Assembly (NCBI GenBank): GCA_038150225.1
Contig: JAYQWG010000002.1
Location: forward strand, 1 to 64,000
Direction: 5' to 3'
Length of the DNA stretch: 64,000 nucleotides
Source of the DNA: Lucifugimonas sp038150225
GTDB taxonomy: Bacteria; Chloroflexota; Dehalococcoidia; Lucifugimonadales; Lucifugimonadaceae
The notes beneath the pieces are model-generated. The model ran no database searches, was not told the origin of the DNA, and was given only the letters and a program-made list of their open reading frames with translations. Positions 42,581 through 51,347 of the stretch are shown piece after piece. The translations under genes and the position numbers were made by a program. Within the stretch, counting starts at the first letter, position 1. Each line of letters starts with the position of its first letter.

Positions 42581-44236
42581 ATGCCGAAGCTTTCAGGTGG
42601 AGAAGCACTAGTTCAGTCCCTGGTCCGAGAAGGTGTCGAAGTAATATTTGGACTTCCCGGTGTCCAGATGTACGGAATCGTCGACGCATTGCGTAACGAG
42701 CCGAGCATCAAGTTCGTCGTGACTCGAAACGAAACTGCAACTTCATACATGGCAGATGGTTACGCACGAACGACCGGTAAACCCGGTGTCGTGCTGGTAG
42801 TCCCAGGACCTGGCATTTACAACGCTGGTGGTGGTCTGTCTACTGCATTCTCACGGTCTTCGCCGGTCGTCATGATCGCCGGGCAAATCCCAAGAGCCAC
42901 TATCGGCAAGAATTTTGGTGGTCTTCATGAGGTCAACGACCAGAAAGAAATCACCAATCCGGTAACTAAATGGCAGAAGCAAGTGCTTCGACCTCACGAG
43001 GTTCCAGAAGGAATTCACGAAGCGTTCCGACAAGCCCAGTCAGATCGCCCCGGTCCAGTTCACTTCGAACTCCCACCAGAGACAATGGTCGAACGCGAAG
43101 AAGTAGAACTCCTTGAGCCTGCTCAAATCGTTCGTAAAGTCCCTGCTCAGTCGGTAATCGAGCAGGCTGCGAAAGAAATCATCAACGCAAAGAAGCCGGT
43201 TATTTATGCAGGTGGCGGAATCGCCCGGTCCGATGCAGAAGCTGAGTTTGTCGATTTTGCTGAACGTGCTCGCGTTGCCGTTATGACATCTGCTGGTGGC
43301 AAGGGGACGATTTCTGAACGACACCCGCTTGCTCTCGGTGGATCACTTGGTCCCGCTGGTTTACTAAAGGAATACATCGAAGAAGCCGATGTAATTATTG
43401 GAATCGGTACCCGTTTCTCGATGAGAAACCAGGCTGGTGGCGACGCTCGACTAGTTCACATTGATGTTGATCCAGAAATGATTGGTCACGTTCATGCCAA
43501 CTCTCTCGGAGTTATTGGCGATGTGAAGGCAACTCTCCCACTGCTCGCAGCTGAAATCGAGCGGCAAGGTGGCGGGAAATGGAATTCGCCTGACGCTGAA
43601 GTTGCTGATATCCAGCAGAAGCTTGCTGTCAGTGATGATGAGCTCAACCAGCCGCAAGAGGACTACATAAACGCTCTTCAAGCAGGGGTTCCGAGTGAGG
43701 CAATTACCGTCTTCGGAATGACGCAGCTCGGATACTACTCACGTCCACGGTGGATCACAGAAAACCCGAAGACGTACCTCGACTCCGGATACTCGGGCAA
43801 CCTTGGATTTGCGTTTCCTACCGCTCTAGGAGCGAAGTACGGAAACCCTGACAAGCCGGTGATTTGTGTTTCCGGCGACGGTGGATTTATGTACAACTCC
43901 GGTGAGATTTCAACGGCGGTGAAATATGGGATCAACCTGGTGACCGTGATCTATAACGATGGTCACTTCGGTAACGTCGCACGCGACCTGGACGACGACT
44001 TTGGTGGAGCCTACGAAACCAACTTCGTAAACCCTGATTTCGTAAAGCTTGCCGAAGCGTATGGTGCAGTTGGTTTACGAACGAAAGATCCGTTCGATGT
44101 TGAGAACGTGATTCCAAAAGCGCTCGAAATGAACAAGCCTGTGTTCATCGACGTACCGGTTTCACGAGTACCTCGACCTAAGCAGTGGGCTGCACGTGCG
44201 CCATGGACAAAGCCGCAAACGGGGTTGATTGACTAA
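42581..44236 (+). CDS. Thiamine diphosphate-dependent enzyme, acetolactate synthase-like
   Basis: 551 residues with GAGGTAG before the ATG. The catalytic Glu is in TRNETATSYMADGYART and the ThDP/Mg motif is CVSGDGGFMYNSGEISTAV ending in IYNDGHFGN. All three domains of the acetolactate synthase/pyruvate oxidase family are present, but there is no IlvN subunit nearby. It is a distant paralog of the ThDP enzyme at 19.6-21.3 kb. In this context a 2-keto acid decarboxylase or carboligase acting on sugar acid breakdown products is plausible (inference). Confidence 0.9.
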   Translation: MPKLSGGEALVQSLVREGVEVIFGLPGVQMYGIVDALRNEPSIKFVVTRNETATSYMADGYARTTGKPGVVLVVPGPGIYNAGGGLSTAFSRSSPVVMIAGQIPRATIGKNFGGLHEVNDQKEITNPVTKWQKQVLRPHEVPEGIHEAFRQAQSDRPGPVHFELPPETMVEREEVELLEPAQIVRKVPAQSVIEQAAKEIINAKKPVIYAGGGIARSDAEAEFVDFAERARVAVMTSAGGKGTISERHPLALGGSLGPAGLLKEYIEEADVIIGIGTRFSMRNQAGGDARLVHIDVDPEMIGHVHANSLGVIGDVKATLPLLAAEIERQGGGKWNSPDAEVADIQQKLAVSDDELNQPQEDYINALQAGVPSEAITVFGMTQLGYYSRPRWITENPKTYLDSGYSGNLGFAFPTALGAKYGNPDKPVICVSGDGGFMYNSGEISTAVKYGINLVTVIYNDGHFGNVARDLDDDFGGAYETNFVNPDFVKLAEAYGAVGLRTKDPFDVENVIPKALEMNKPVFIDVPVSRVPRPKQWAARAPWTKPQTGLID

Positions 44237-44258
44237 AGAGAAGTGTTGATGATCGAGA

Positions 44259-44284
44259 CTTCATCCTGAGCGTGTCGAAGGGTC
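44259..44284. repeat. Intergenic CCTTCGACA-GCTCAGGATGA-type repeat
   Basis: On the minus strand the sequence reads CCCTTCGACACGCTCAGGAT, with flanking GATGAAG, giving a short hairpin (CTTC/GAAG) further framed by GATCGA/TCGATC. This resembles a small imperfect palindrome that recurs in intergenic DNA of many bacteria, including Chloroflexota. Only one copy is seen in this window. Confidence 0.5.
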
Positions 44285-44307
44285 AATTTTCGATCACACG
44301 AAACGTC

Positions 44308-45225
44308 CTACGCCCCGTTTTCGTGAGGGCGTAGGGCGGCCTCGATAGCAAAATTAGCCGGTGTTGAAATCCCGTGCTTCTTCCCAAGCTCGACTACGCG
44401 TCCGTTCAGCAGGCCAATCTCGATTGGGTTTCCCGCGATTAGATCGTGTCCCATTGAGCCAATGATGAAAGGCTCACGTGCTTTGATGGTCGCCAATGTG
44501 TCGTCGACCGTCGACTCAGGCAGGTTTACGCCCTCAGCGCGTCCAACTTCCGCCACCTCAGAGAGAACCTGTTGGTACATCTCGGTCGTGGTCGGTTGAG
44601 CAAAAATATCGCCAATAGGCTTTCGAGTAAGTGCTGTCATTCCCGACAGTGCACATATGAACACGAACTTTTGCCATAGAGCCACGACGATGTCGTCATG
44701 TGCTTCTGCCGCTAAACCGGCTTTCGCACAATCGTCAACAAGTTTCGTGACGCGATCGGAACTACCGCCAGCCATTTCACCGATGACAAGCGAGCCCGGT
44801 CCACCGTTTTGAGAAACGACACCGGGTTCATCGATCTTTGCTGATACCGTCGCTGTGCACCCCAGAACGTTTTTGGCTCCGAAAGCCTCAGTTAGAAGCC
44901 GTTCCGAATCAATTCCGTTCTGGGTCGAGATGATCATGGTGTCTTCCCCGACCAAACCGCCCATTGCAGTAATCGCAGCTTTGGTTCCCCAGCTTTTCAC
45001 AGCGAAAATCACCAGGTCGACAGGCCCAACGGAATCCATGTCATCCGTCGCTGCCGTCTTGAGATTGAAATCACCGAGTAGAACGCTGTTTAGCTGCAGT
45101 CCGTTCTTGAGAATTGCTTCGAGATGAGGACCTCTGGCGATCATCGTGACTTCGTGTCCGTCTTTCGCGAGCGCTCCACCGTAGTACGCTCCGGTTCCGC
45201 CTGCTCCAACAACTGCGACTTTCAA
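44308..45225 (-). CDS. 2-dehydropantoate 2-reductase-like (ApbA/PanE family)
   Basis: 305 residues from the TTG at 45225, so that the protein begins with the NADP-binding LKVAVVGAGGTGAYYGGALAK loop as in the family; an ATG at 45282 would add 19 residues. The central VDLVIFAVKSWGTKAA block and the catalytic Lys region in the LWQKFVFICALSGMTALTRK segment are present. Members reduce ketopantoate, but many paralogs act on other 2-keto acids. A second paralog lies at 59.3 kb, so at least one probably has a non-pantothenate role. Confidence 0.88.
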   Translation of the reverse strand: MKVAVVGAGGTGAYYGGALAKDGHEVTMIARGPHLEAILKNGLQLNSVLLGDFNLKTAATDDMDSVGPVDLVIFAVKSWGTKAAITAMGGLVGEDTMIISTQNGIDSERLLTEAFGAKNVLGCTATVSAKIDEPGVVSQNGGPGSLVIGEMAGGSSDRVTKLVDDCAKAGLAAEAHDDIVVALWQKFVFICALSGMTALTRKPIGDIFAQPTTTEMYQQVLSEVAEVGRAEGVNLPESTVDDTLATIKAREPFIIGSMGHDLIAGNPIEIGLLNGRVVELGKKHGISTPANFAIEAALRPHENGA

Positions 45226-45313
45226 GAGATCTATCTCGCTTCCTGTGTCAAAAACAACGATTGGGATTTTGCTGGAGCGCATCTTATGGCAACCCGTAGC
45301 GTGAGTGAATCGC

Positions 45314-45319
45314 TATCAT
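45314..45319 (+). promoter_or_regulatory. Candidate -10 box of the D-aminoacylase gene, leaderless
   Basis: TATCAT is followed by 7 nt and then the ATG at 45327. No Shine-Dalgarno sequence is visible, so initiation at the start codon is predicted. Confidence 0.5.
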
Positions 45320-45326
45320 CCGCTCC

Positions 45327-46910
45327 ATGCTGCAATTACTCATTCACAACGCTCGAATAATGGATGGGACTGGATCGCCGTGGTTCCGTGGCTCCGTTCT
45401 CGTCTCTGACAACACGCTAGAGATCAAACGCGGGACGATAAATCTCGACGATTACCCCGCGCAGAAAGTTATTGATGCCGAGAACAACATCGTTTGTCCC
45501 GGCTTTGTGGACCTCCACTCTCACGCAGGACTGACGATTCTTGGCGAGCCGCATCACGATCCGAAAGTGCGACAAGGTGTAACCACTGAACTAGTCGGAA
45601 TCGACGGTATTTCACATGCACCTTTCAAGACTCGGGAAGAGTTAGAGCGTTACATCTGGCTAGACGCAGGATTGAACTGGTATCCACCGGAGCCAGACTG
45701 GCTTTCTACCCAGCAATTGCTCAATAAATACGACAACAAAGTCGCAGTCAACATTGCTTACATTCTGGGTAACTCGCCAGTGCGTATCTGGTCAGTGGGA
45801 TGGGAAGACCGACCGGCAACAAAGGCGCAAATAGCCGACATGAAAGCGGTAATTCGCGAGTCGATGGAAGAAGGTGCATGGGGGCTATCGACCGGACTCG
45901 ACTATCCCCCAGGGGCCTTTGCTTCGACCGAAGAGTTGATTGCTATCTCCGAGCAAACAGCAGCAATGGGAGGGTTTTATCACACCCACACGCGCGCTTC
46001 TTTGAAAAAGAAGGGAACCTACGAACCCTGGAATGAGGCTGTCGAAATCGGTCGGAAGTCAGGCATTCCTATTCATCTGACCCATTTCCGCCAACCAAAA
46101 CAGGGCGAAGGATCGCACATGGATTATCTTGGGTTAGTCGAAGATGCAAGGGCAGAAGGCATCGACGTCACCTTCGATTGCTACACGTACCCGTATTCCG
46201 GTACATCCGTGACTATCCAGCTACCTTTCTGGGCAAAAGATGGCGGTCCCGAGCGGACGATGTCAGCCCTATTAGATCTCGACGATCGCAAGAAGATGAA
46301 GCGAGATATGAACACGCGGTCGGACATCAATGAAATCTGGCGAGAGCGGTGGCTTCACAACTTCAGGCAACCCCAGAACGCCAAATACGATGGTAAGTCG
46401 ATCTGGCAGATCGGAGAAATGCGAGAGCAGGATCCGGCGGACGCGCTTTTCGACCTGTTGTACGAAGAAAGACTTGGAATTAGCGAAGTTGGTACTGGAA
46501 CCAACGCTCAAACCTTGCCTGATTTCGTGTCACACCCTTATGGAATGATTGCGTCAGACGCGATTTTGTTCGGCGAATACCCGAACCCCAGAACTTATGG
46601 ATGTTTTCCGGTGGTGTTAGCTGAATTCGTCAGGGCTGAAAAACACTTAAGACTCCCCGAAGCAATCCGAAAGATGACTTCGTTCCCTGCTCAGCGACTT
46701 GGTCTTAGTGACCGCGGAGTCCTTAAAGACGGTTTCCGGGCCGACATTGTGGTCTTCAACCCGGACACGGTTAGGACTGATGCGACGAAGGACGATCCCA
46801 AGCATTATCCGGTGGGGATCGATTACGTGATAGTGAACGGGCAGGTAGTTATTGAGAAGGGCGTGAATACGGGAGTTACTCCTGGTTTGGCTCTTAGGAG
46901 AGGTCGGTAA
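45327..46910 (+). CDS. N-acyl-D-amino-acid deacylase (D-aminoacylase) family amidohydrolase
   Basis: 527 residues. Amidohydrolase metal ligands are visible: H64-x-H66 in VDLHSHAGL, HTHTRAS and HLTHFRQP in the middle, and the Asp of MIASDAILFGEYPNPRTYG. The last block and the C-terminal FPAQRLGLSDRGVLKDGFRADIVVF tail are typical of D-aminoacylases and dihydroorotase-like enzymes. It would remove acyl groups from N-acyl-D-amino acids or hydrolyse related amides. It is a single gene with its own promoter-like TATCAT. Confidence 0.9.
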   Translation: MLQLLIHNARIMDGTGSPWFRGSVLVSDNTLEIKRGTINLDDYPAQKVIDAENNIVCPGFVDLHSHAGLTILGEPHHDPKVRQGVTTELVGIDGISHAPFKTREELERYIWLDAGLNWYPPEPDWLSTQQLLNKYDNKVAVNIAYILGNSPVRIWSVGWEDRPATKAQIADMKAVIRESMEEGAWGLSTGLDYPPGAFASTEELIAISEQTAAMGGFYHTHTRASLKKKGTYEPWNEAVEIGRKSGIPIHLTHFRQPKQGEGSHMDYLGLVEDARAEGIDVTFDCYTYPYSGTSVTIQLPFWAKDGGPERTMSALLDLDDRKKMKRDMNTRSDINEIWRERWLHNFRQPQNAKYDGKSIWQIGEMREQDPADALFDLLYEERLGISEVGTGTNAQTLPDFVSHPYGMIASDAILFGEYPNPRTYGCFPVVLAEFVRAEKHLRLPEAIRKMTSFPAQRLGLSDRGVLKDGFRADIVVFNPDTVRTDATKDDPKHYPVGIDYVIVNGQVVIEKGVNTGVTPGLALRRGR

Positions 46911-46981
46911 TCGGTTGACCGAAAGGTGAAGTCACGCCAAACGAGTTGAAACTTACTATCGGTTTATTCGCCGGCAGCAAC

Positions 46982-46987
46982 TAGAAT
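46982..46987 (+). promoter_or_regulatory. Candidate -10 box of lepA, leaderless
   Basis: TAGAAT is followed by 9 nt and the ATG at 46997 (3 nt before a TTG at 46991). The predicted transcript would begin within a few bases of the start codon. Confidence 0.45.
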
Positions 46988-46996
46988 TAGTTGTCT

Positions 46997-48826
46997 ATGC
47001 CCCAGCAGCACGTCCGCAACTTCTGCATCATCGCCCACATTGATCACGGTAAGTCGACACTCGCCGACCGCCTGATCGAACTAACCGGCGCTGTCTCTGC
47101 ACGAAACATGACGGACCAGCACCTCGACATGATGGAACTGGAGCAGGAACGCGGTATTACGATCAAGGCCCAGGCGATCAGGCTCTCCTACGATACCGAT
47201 GATGGTACTGAGTACCAACTGAATTTGATCGATACTCCCGGTCACGTCGATTTTTCATACGAAGTTTCACGCTCTCTCGCCGCCTGCGAAGGCGCAGTTC
47301 TACTAGTCGACGCTACCCAGGGAATCCAGGCGCAAACACTCGCCAATGTTTATCTCGCGCTGGAGCACGACCTAGAAATAATTCCGGTTATCAACAAACT
47401 CGATCTCCCAGCTGCGGAGCCTGAGCGGGTCATGACGGAACTGGAGCAGGCATTTGGTTTCAAACCTGAAGAAATCCTTAAAGTTTCGGCGAAAACCGGG
47501 GAAGGCGTTTATGACCTGCTTGAACGTATTGTCGGATTGGTCGAACCTCCCACAGGCGATGAAGATGAACCGCTTCGGGCACTTATATTTGATTCAAAAT
47601 ACGACCAGTTCAAGGGTGTCGTTGCCTACGTAAGGGTCATGCACGGCAAACTCGGCAAAAACGCCAAAATCAGGCTCATGGGAACTGGCTCAGAAGCCGA
47701 TGTGCTCGAAACTGGATATTTCAGTCCGGTGCTTGAGAAAACCAACGGACTGATGACCGGTGAAGTTGGCTACGTCGCTACCGGACTAAAGGACGTACGG
47801 TCGGTGAGTGTCGGTGACACCATGACCCTCGCTGCTGAACCTGCAAGCGATCCGTTGGCGGGGTATGAACCGCAAAACCCGATGGTGTTCACCGGAATTT
47901 ACCCCACAGAAGGTGAAGACTATCCGGAGCTTAGAGAAGCTCTCGAAAAACTCCGATTGAATGACGCTGCCTTGGTGTTCGATGCGGAATCTTCCGCTGC
48001 TCTCGGATTCGGATTCCGATGCGGGTTCCTCGGCCTGCTCCACATGGACGTTATCCAGGAGCGACTCGAACGAGAATTTGGGCTAGGCCTTATCGCTACA
48101 GCGCCGAGCGTGAGTTACGAAGTGCTGTTAAAAGATGGCGAAATCATAACGATAGACAATCCGTCCAAGCTGCCAGAAAACCAGCAGTACGACGAGATCT
48201 ACGAGCCGTGGGTCAACATGACTATCGTGTCTCCTTCGCGTTACATCGGGGCGATCATGGAGCTTGTGACCACGAAACGTGGCGAATATAAGAAGATGGA
48301 GTACCTTGAGTCTGTAGCTGAAGACGACAACAATCGAAGTGCCCGTGTTCTACTGGAGTACGATATTCCACTGTCAGAAATCCTTGTGGACTTCCACGAC
48401 AAACTGAAATCTGGCACTCAGGGTTACGCATCGATGGATTATTCGATGATCGACAACCGTCCAGCTGATCTGGTGAAATTAGACGTCCTGGTGAACCACG
48501 AGCCGGTTGACGCACTGTCGATGATCACCCACCGAGACGAAGCCGCATCACAGGGCAGGGCGCTCGCCTCGAAGCTCAAAGAGTTGATTCCGCGACAAAT
48601 GTTTGCTGTGCCGATTCAGGCTGCCATTGGCGGCAAGATAGTCGCACGAACTAATGTGAAAGCCCTGCGAAAGAACGTTCTCGCCAAATGTTATGGCGGT
48701 GACGTTTCTCGAAAACGCAAACTGCTTGAGCAGCAGAAAAAGGGAAAGAAACGCCGCATGAAGATGGTTGGATCCATCGAAGTGCCTCAAGAGGCGTTCA
48801 TGGCTGTTCTTTCTCTCGACGACTAG
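46997..48826 (+). CDS. lepA: Elongation factor 4 (LepA)
   Basis: 609 residues from the ATG at 46997. It is a ribosome-associated GTPase that aids 30S assembly and can back-translocate ribosomes. GTPase motifs: IAHIDHGKST (12-21), DTPGHVDFSYEVSRSLAACE, and NKLDLP. The C-terminal LepA-specific domain is complete, including the basic segment RKRKLLEQQKKGKKRRMKM. An MFS gene begins 9 nt downstream. Confidence 0.97.
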   Translation: MPQQHVRNFCIIAHIDHGKSTLADRLIELTGAVSARNMTDQHLDMMELEQERGITIKAQAIRLSYDTDDGTEYQLNLIDTPGHVDFSYEVSRSLAACEGAVLLVDATQGIQAQTLANVYLALEHDLEIIPVINKLDLPAAEPERVMTELEQAFGFKPEEILKVSAKTGEGVYDLLERIVGLVEPPTGDEDEPLRALIFDSKYDQFKGVVAYVRVMHGKLGKNAKIRLMGTGSEADVLETGYFSPVLEKTNGLMTGEVGYVATGLKDVRSVSVGDTMTLAAEPASDPLAGYEPQNPMVFTGIYPTEGEDYPELREALEKLRLNDAALVFDAESSAALGFGFRCGFLGLLHMDVIQERLEREFGLGLIATAPSVSYEVLLKDGEIITIDNPSKLPENQQYDEIYEPWVNMTIVSPSRYIGAIMELVTTKRGEYKKMEYLESVAEDDNNRSARVLLEYDIPLSEILVDFHDKLKSGTQGYASMDYSMIDNRPADLVKLDVLVNHEPVDALSMITHRDEAASQGRALASKLKELIPRQMFAVPIQAAIGGKIVARTNVKALRKNVLAKCYGGDVSRKRKLLEQQKKGKKRRMKMVGSIEVPQEAFMAVLSLDD

Positions 48827-48835
48827 CCCGAATCA

Positions 48836-50068
48836 TTGGCAGAGATAACTGCACGCGGCAAACAGCGCTCCTTTTTGAACGCTTTCAGTTATCCGCAATT
48901 CCGACGTGTCTGGATCGCTTCAGTCACGATGTCGCTTGGAAACTGGGCAGAACGACTAGCTACAGGTTGGATCGTTCTTGCTGAAACCGAATCCGTATTT
49001 CTGACCGCAGGTACTTTTGCCATTCGCCAAGCACCGCAGCTAGTTACTGCTCCTATTGCGGGCGCTATTGCCGACAGATATTCACGCGGCACGATCCTGT
49101 TGTTGATCGGGATTTACAAAGCGTTGATCCTTGGCATACTAGCCCTGCTTGCCACGAACAATCTCGAACCACTCTGGCTTGTGTTCGTTGTTCTCGCCTT
49201 CTCCGGAATTGGTCACTCGTTTGAGCTGCCCTCGACTCAGGGATTAGTAACTGGCTCGGTCCCGAAAGACGTACGAATGAACGCAGTGGCAGTTCAGTCG
49301 ACTGGTATGCGAGCTGTTGGCGCTGTTGGAGCACTGGCGAGTGGAATAACGATCGAGCAGCTTGGAGTTCCGATAACTTTTGTTAGCGCTGGCGTGATTT
49401 TTGCTGTTGGTGGGGCACTGGCGTTCCTGACTACAGGCAATACTGCTTCAGCCGTTACGGAACGCTCATCATCTGTCCTGACAGACGTGTTCGACGGACT
49501 CAAGATCATGGCAGGGATACCGGTTGTGCGAGTCGTCCTGATTTCTGCGGTATTCGTCGAAATCTTCGGCTTTGCCTACCAGGCAATAATGCCATCGGTC
49601 GCCGACGAAGTGTTGAAGGTCGACGCTTCGGGACTGGGAACTCTCACCATGATGGCCGGTATCGGATCGATACTCGGATCACTGTTCCTGATGTTCCTCG
49701 GTGATTTTCGTCGCAAAGGGCTTTTGTTGGGTTTGATTGCTCTGTTTTACGGCACAACCGTCGCTACGTTTGCTGCACCTGGTTCTTACGTATTCGCTCT
49801 GATCGCGATTATGGGAGTAGGTGCCTCAGCGGCGGCATTCGACGCGATGCAGTGGATTCTCTTGCAACTCAACGTGCCAGACTCAATGCGTGGTCGAGCC
49901 GTAGGGGCGTGGCTTTTCGCTATAGGATTCGGTTGGGTAGGCCATCTTGGGCTTGGCGCACTCGGTGAATATTTTGGGGTTCAAGAAGCGCTCGCGATTG
50001 CTGGAATAGCAGTCTTCTCCGTCGGAGTTCTCGCTCTCTGGCTGTCGCCGAACATGCGCCGGGCTTAG
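48836..50068 (+). CDS. MFS transporter (DUF894/enterobactin-exporter-like)
   Basis: 410 residues from a TTG start, with about 12 predicted membrane helices. The N-terminal FSYPQFRRVWIASVTMSLGNW and the APIAGAIADRYSRGTILLLI block match MFS_3-type exporters. Similar proteins export siderophores, macrolides or other small molecules. It follows lepA by 9 nt and is probably co-transcribed with it. The last 4 bp overlap the end of the convergent galU. Confidence 0.87.
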   Translation: MAEITARGKQRSFLNAFSYPQFRRVWIASVTMSLGNWAERLATGWIVLAETESVFLTAGTFAIRQAPQLVTAPIAGAIADRYSRGTILLLIGIYKALILGILALLATNNLEPLWLVFVVLAFSGIGHSFELPSTQGLVTGSVPKDVRMNAVAVQSTGMRAVGAVGALASGITIEQLGVPITFVSAGVIFAVGGALAFLTTGNTASAVTERSSSVLTDVFDGLKIMAGIPVVRVVLISAVFVEIFGFAYQAIMPSVADEVLKVDASGLGTLTMMAGIGSILGSLFLMFLGDFRRKGLLLGLIALFYGTTVATFAAPGSYVFALIAIMGVGASAAAFDAMQWILLQLNVPDSMRGRAVGAWLFAIGFGWVGHLGLGALGEYFGVQEALAIAGIAVFSVGVLALWLSPNMRRA

Positions 50069-50949
50069 CTGTCGATTATCGACTTTAGTCTGGCGGCTGA
50101 GGTCGGATTATTCCTGGACTCAACATAGACCGCCGCATCGAGCATTCCCTGCGGGTTCCCTGTGTCCGCGTGGAATCCTTCTAGCTGTCGAGCATGAACA
50201 GGTGATTTTCCAAGCAGCGATTCGATCGCATCGGTGATTTGGATTTCCCCGCCTGCACCTGCACGCTCCTCCGCGAGATAGTCAAATACTCCGTTATCTA
50301 GAACGTATCTTGCAACGATTCCTAGATTGCTTGGCGCATCTTCTAACGCAGGTTTTTCGACCAGCTCAGAGACTGCCATTACGCGATCTTCGTCCAGTTC
50401 ACTAACGCCGACAATTCCCTTTTTAGGGATGTCTTCTTCTTCGGCAGGGAGAACTGCTATTACCGATCCACCGTGTTCTCGGTAAACCTTCATAAGTTGC
50501 TCAGTGGCTGACACTGGACCGAAAATTACATCGTCAGGGAACACGAGAACGAATGCTTCTCCGTCGCAAAATTTGCGGGCTTGAAGTACCGCATGCCCGG
50601 GTCCTTTGGGATCGTCCTGGTAAACGACAGTTACGTTTGCTAGACCAGCGATTTCTAGCTGCTCGTTCAGCAGCTCTTCGCGACCCCGGTCCCGAAGTTC
50701 ACGTTCGAGGACCTCTTGTTGTCCGAAATACTCTGACACCGCCTCCATCCCGGGAGACATCACAAGTGCTACATCTGTGATTCCAGCTGCAACAACCTCC
50801 CTAATAGCGTACTCAATCACCGGAACGTTCAAGATCGGCAACAACGGCTTGGGAATTGTCCGCGTTGCAGGCAGAAACCTCGTGCCTAAACCGGCGACCG
50901 GAATTACCGCTTTTGTGACGGGAGTGAATTGTTCAGAGCTGCTTGCCAT
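50065..50949 (-). CDS. galU: UTP-glucose-1-phosphate uridylyltransferase
   Basis: 294 residues. It makes UDP-glucose for glycans and glycolipids. The nucleotide-binding VAGLGTRFLPATRTIPKPLL is at the N-terminus (about 17-36); YQDDPKGPGHAVLQA and FVLVFPDDVIFG follow, and GGEIQITDAIESLL near the C-terminus is characteristic of GalU. A TAGAAT box ends 6 nt before the ATG, with no Shine-Dalgarno sequence, so the mRNA is probably leaderless. Confidence 0.95.
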   Translation of the reverse strand: MASSSEQFTPVTKAVIPVAGLGTRFLPATRTIPKPLLPILNVPVIEYAIREVVAAGITDVALVMSPGMEAVSEYFGQQEVLERELRDRGREELLNEQLEIAGLANVTVVYQDDPKGPGHAVLQARKFCDGEAFVLVFPDDVIFGPVSATEQLMKVYREHGGSVIAVLPAEEEDIPKKGIVGVSELDEDRVMAVSELVEKPALEDAPSNLGIVARYVLDNGVFDYLAEERAGAGGEIQITDAIESLLGKSPVHARQLEGFHADTGNPQGMLDAAVYVESRNNPTSAARLKSIIDS

Positions 50950-50955
50950 CGCGAA

Positions 50956-50961
50956 ATTCTA
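50956..50961 (-). promoter_or_regulatory. Candidate -10 box of galU, leaderless
   Basis: On the minus strand this is TAGAAT, with 6 nt between it and the ATG at 50949. The spacing equals that of thiL and mnmA. Confidence 0.55.
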
Positions 50962-51147
50962 TCGGTAACCGCTTGCATATAGGTCTTGCTAAACAACGAC
51001 GATTAGCGAGAACAGTAGTACGATTTAAGTGATCGTGCTAGGCGGGGCGTTAGCGGTGCCCTGAACTCGCAATCCGCTATAGCGAGGCTGAAGTCCCCTA
51101 TCGAGACTGTATGCACGTGACCACTGAAGTCAGTTTTTCGGTGTTGA

Positions 51148-51247
51148 GAACTCGGTCCTGCGCGGCGAGGCCTCGTGAACCCCGTCAGGACCGGAAGGTA
51201 GCAGCGGTAAGCGATAAACCTCGGGTGCCGTGGGAACGCCGGGTTTG
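51148..51247 (+). ncRNA. ffs: Signal recognition particle RNA, small bacterial type
   Basis: The diagnostic domain IV core GTCAGGACCGGAAGGTAGCA is at 51185-51204, with the GGAA tetraloop and the symmetric A-rich internal loop. It is flanked by pairing arms (for example the GAGGCCTCG region against CCTCGGGTGCC). About 100 nt fits 4.5S-like RNA, which binds Ffh for membrane targeting. The exact ends are estimated. Confidence 0.92.
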
Positions 51248-51347
51248 AGCCGTTTCTGATATTTACGTCACGAGTTGCTGGCGACACTGGGGTGCACGGT
51301 CTTATCTGATTCATAGACCTGTATCTGCCCAATTCAGAGTACCAATC

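Noticed and set aside
44306..44336. Hairpin CCTACGCC/GGCGTAGG as terminator of the ThDP enzyme gene
   Set aside because: It overlaps the coding end of the minus-strand PanE-like gene and has no T-run, so a terminator role is not supported.
51003..51332. Minus-strand frame of 109 codons over the galU-rsmA spacer
   Set aside because: It covers the SRP RNA, which explains the conservation; the translation is not protein-like.
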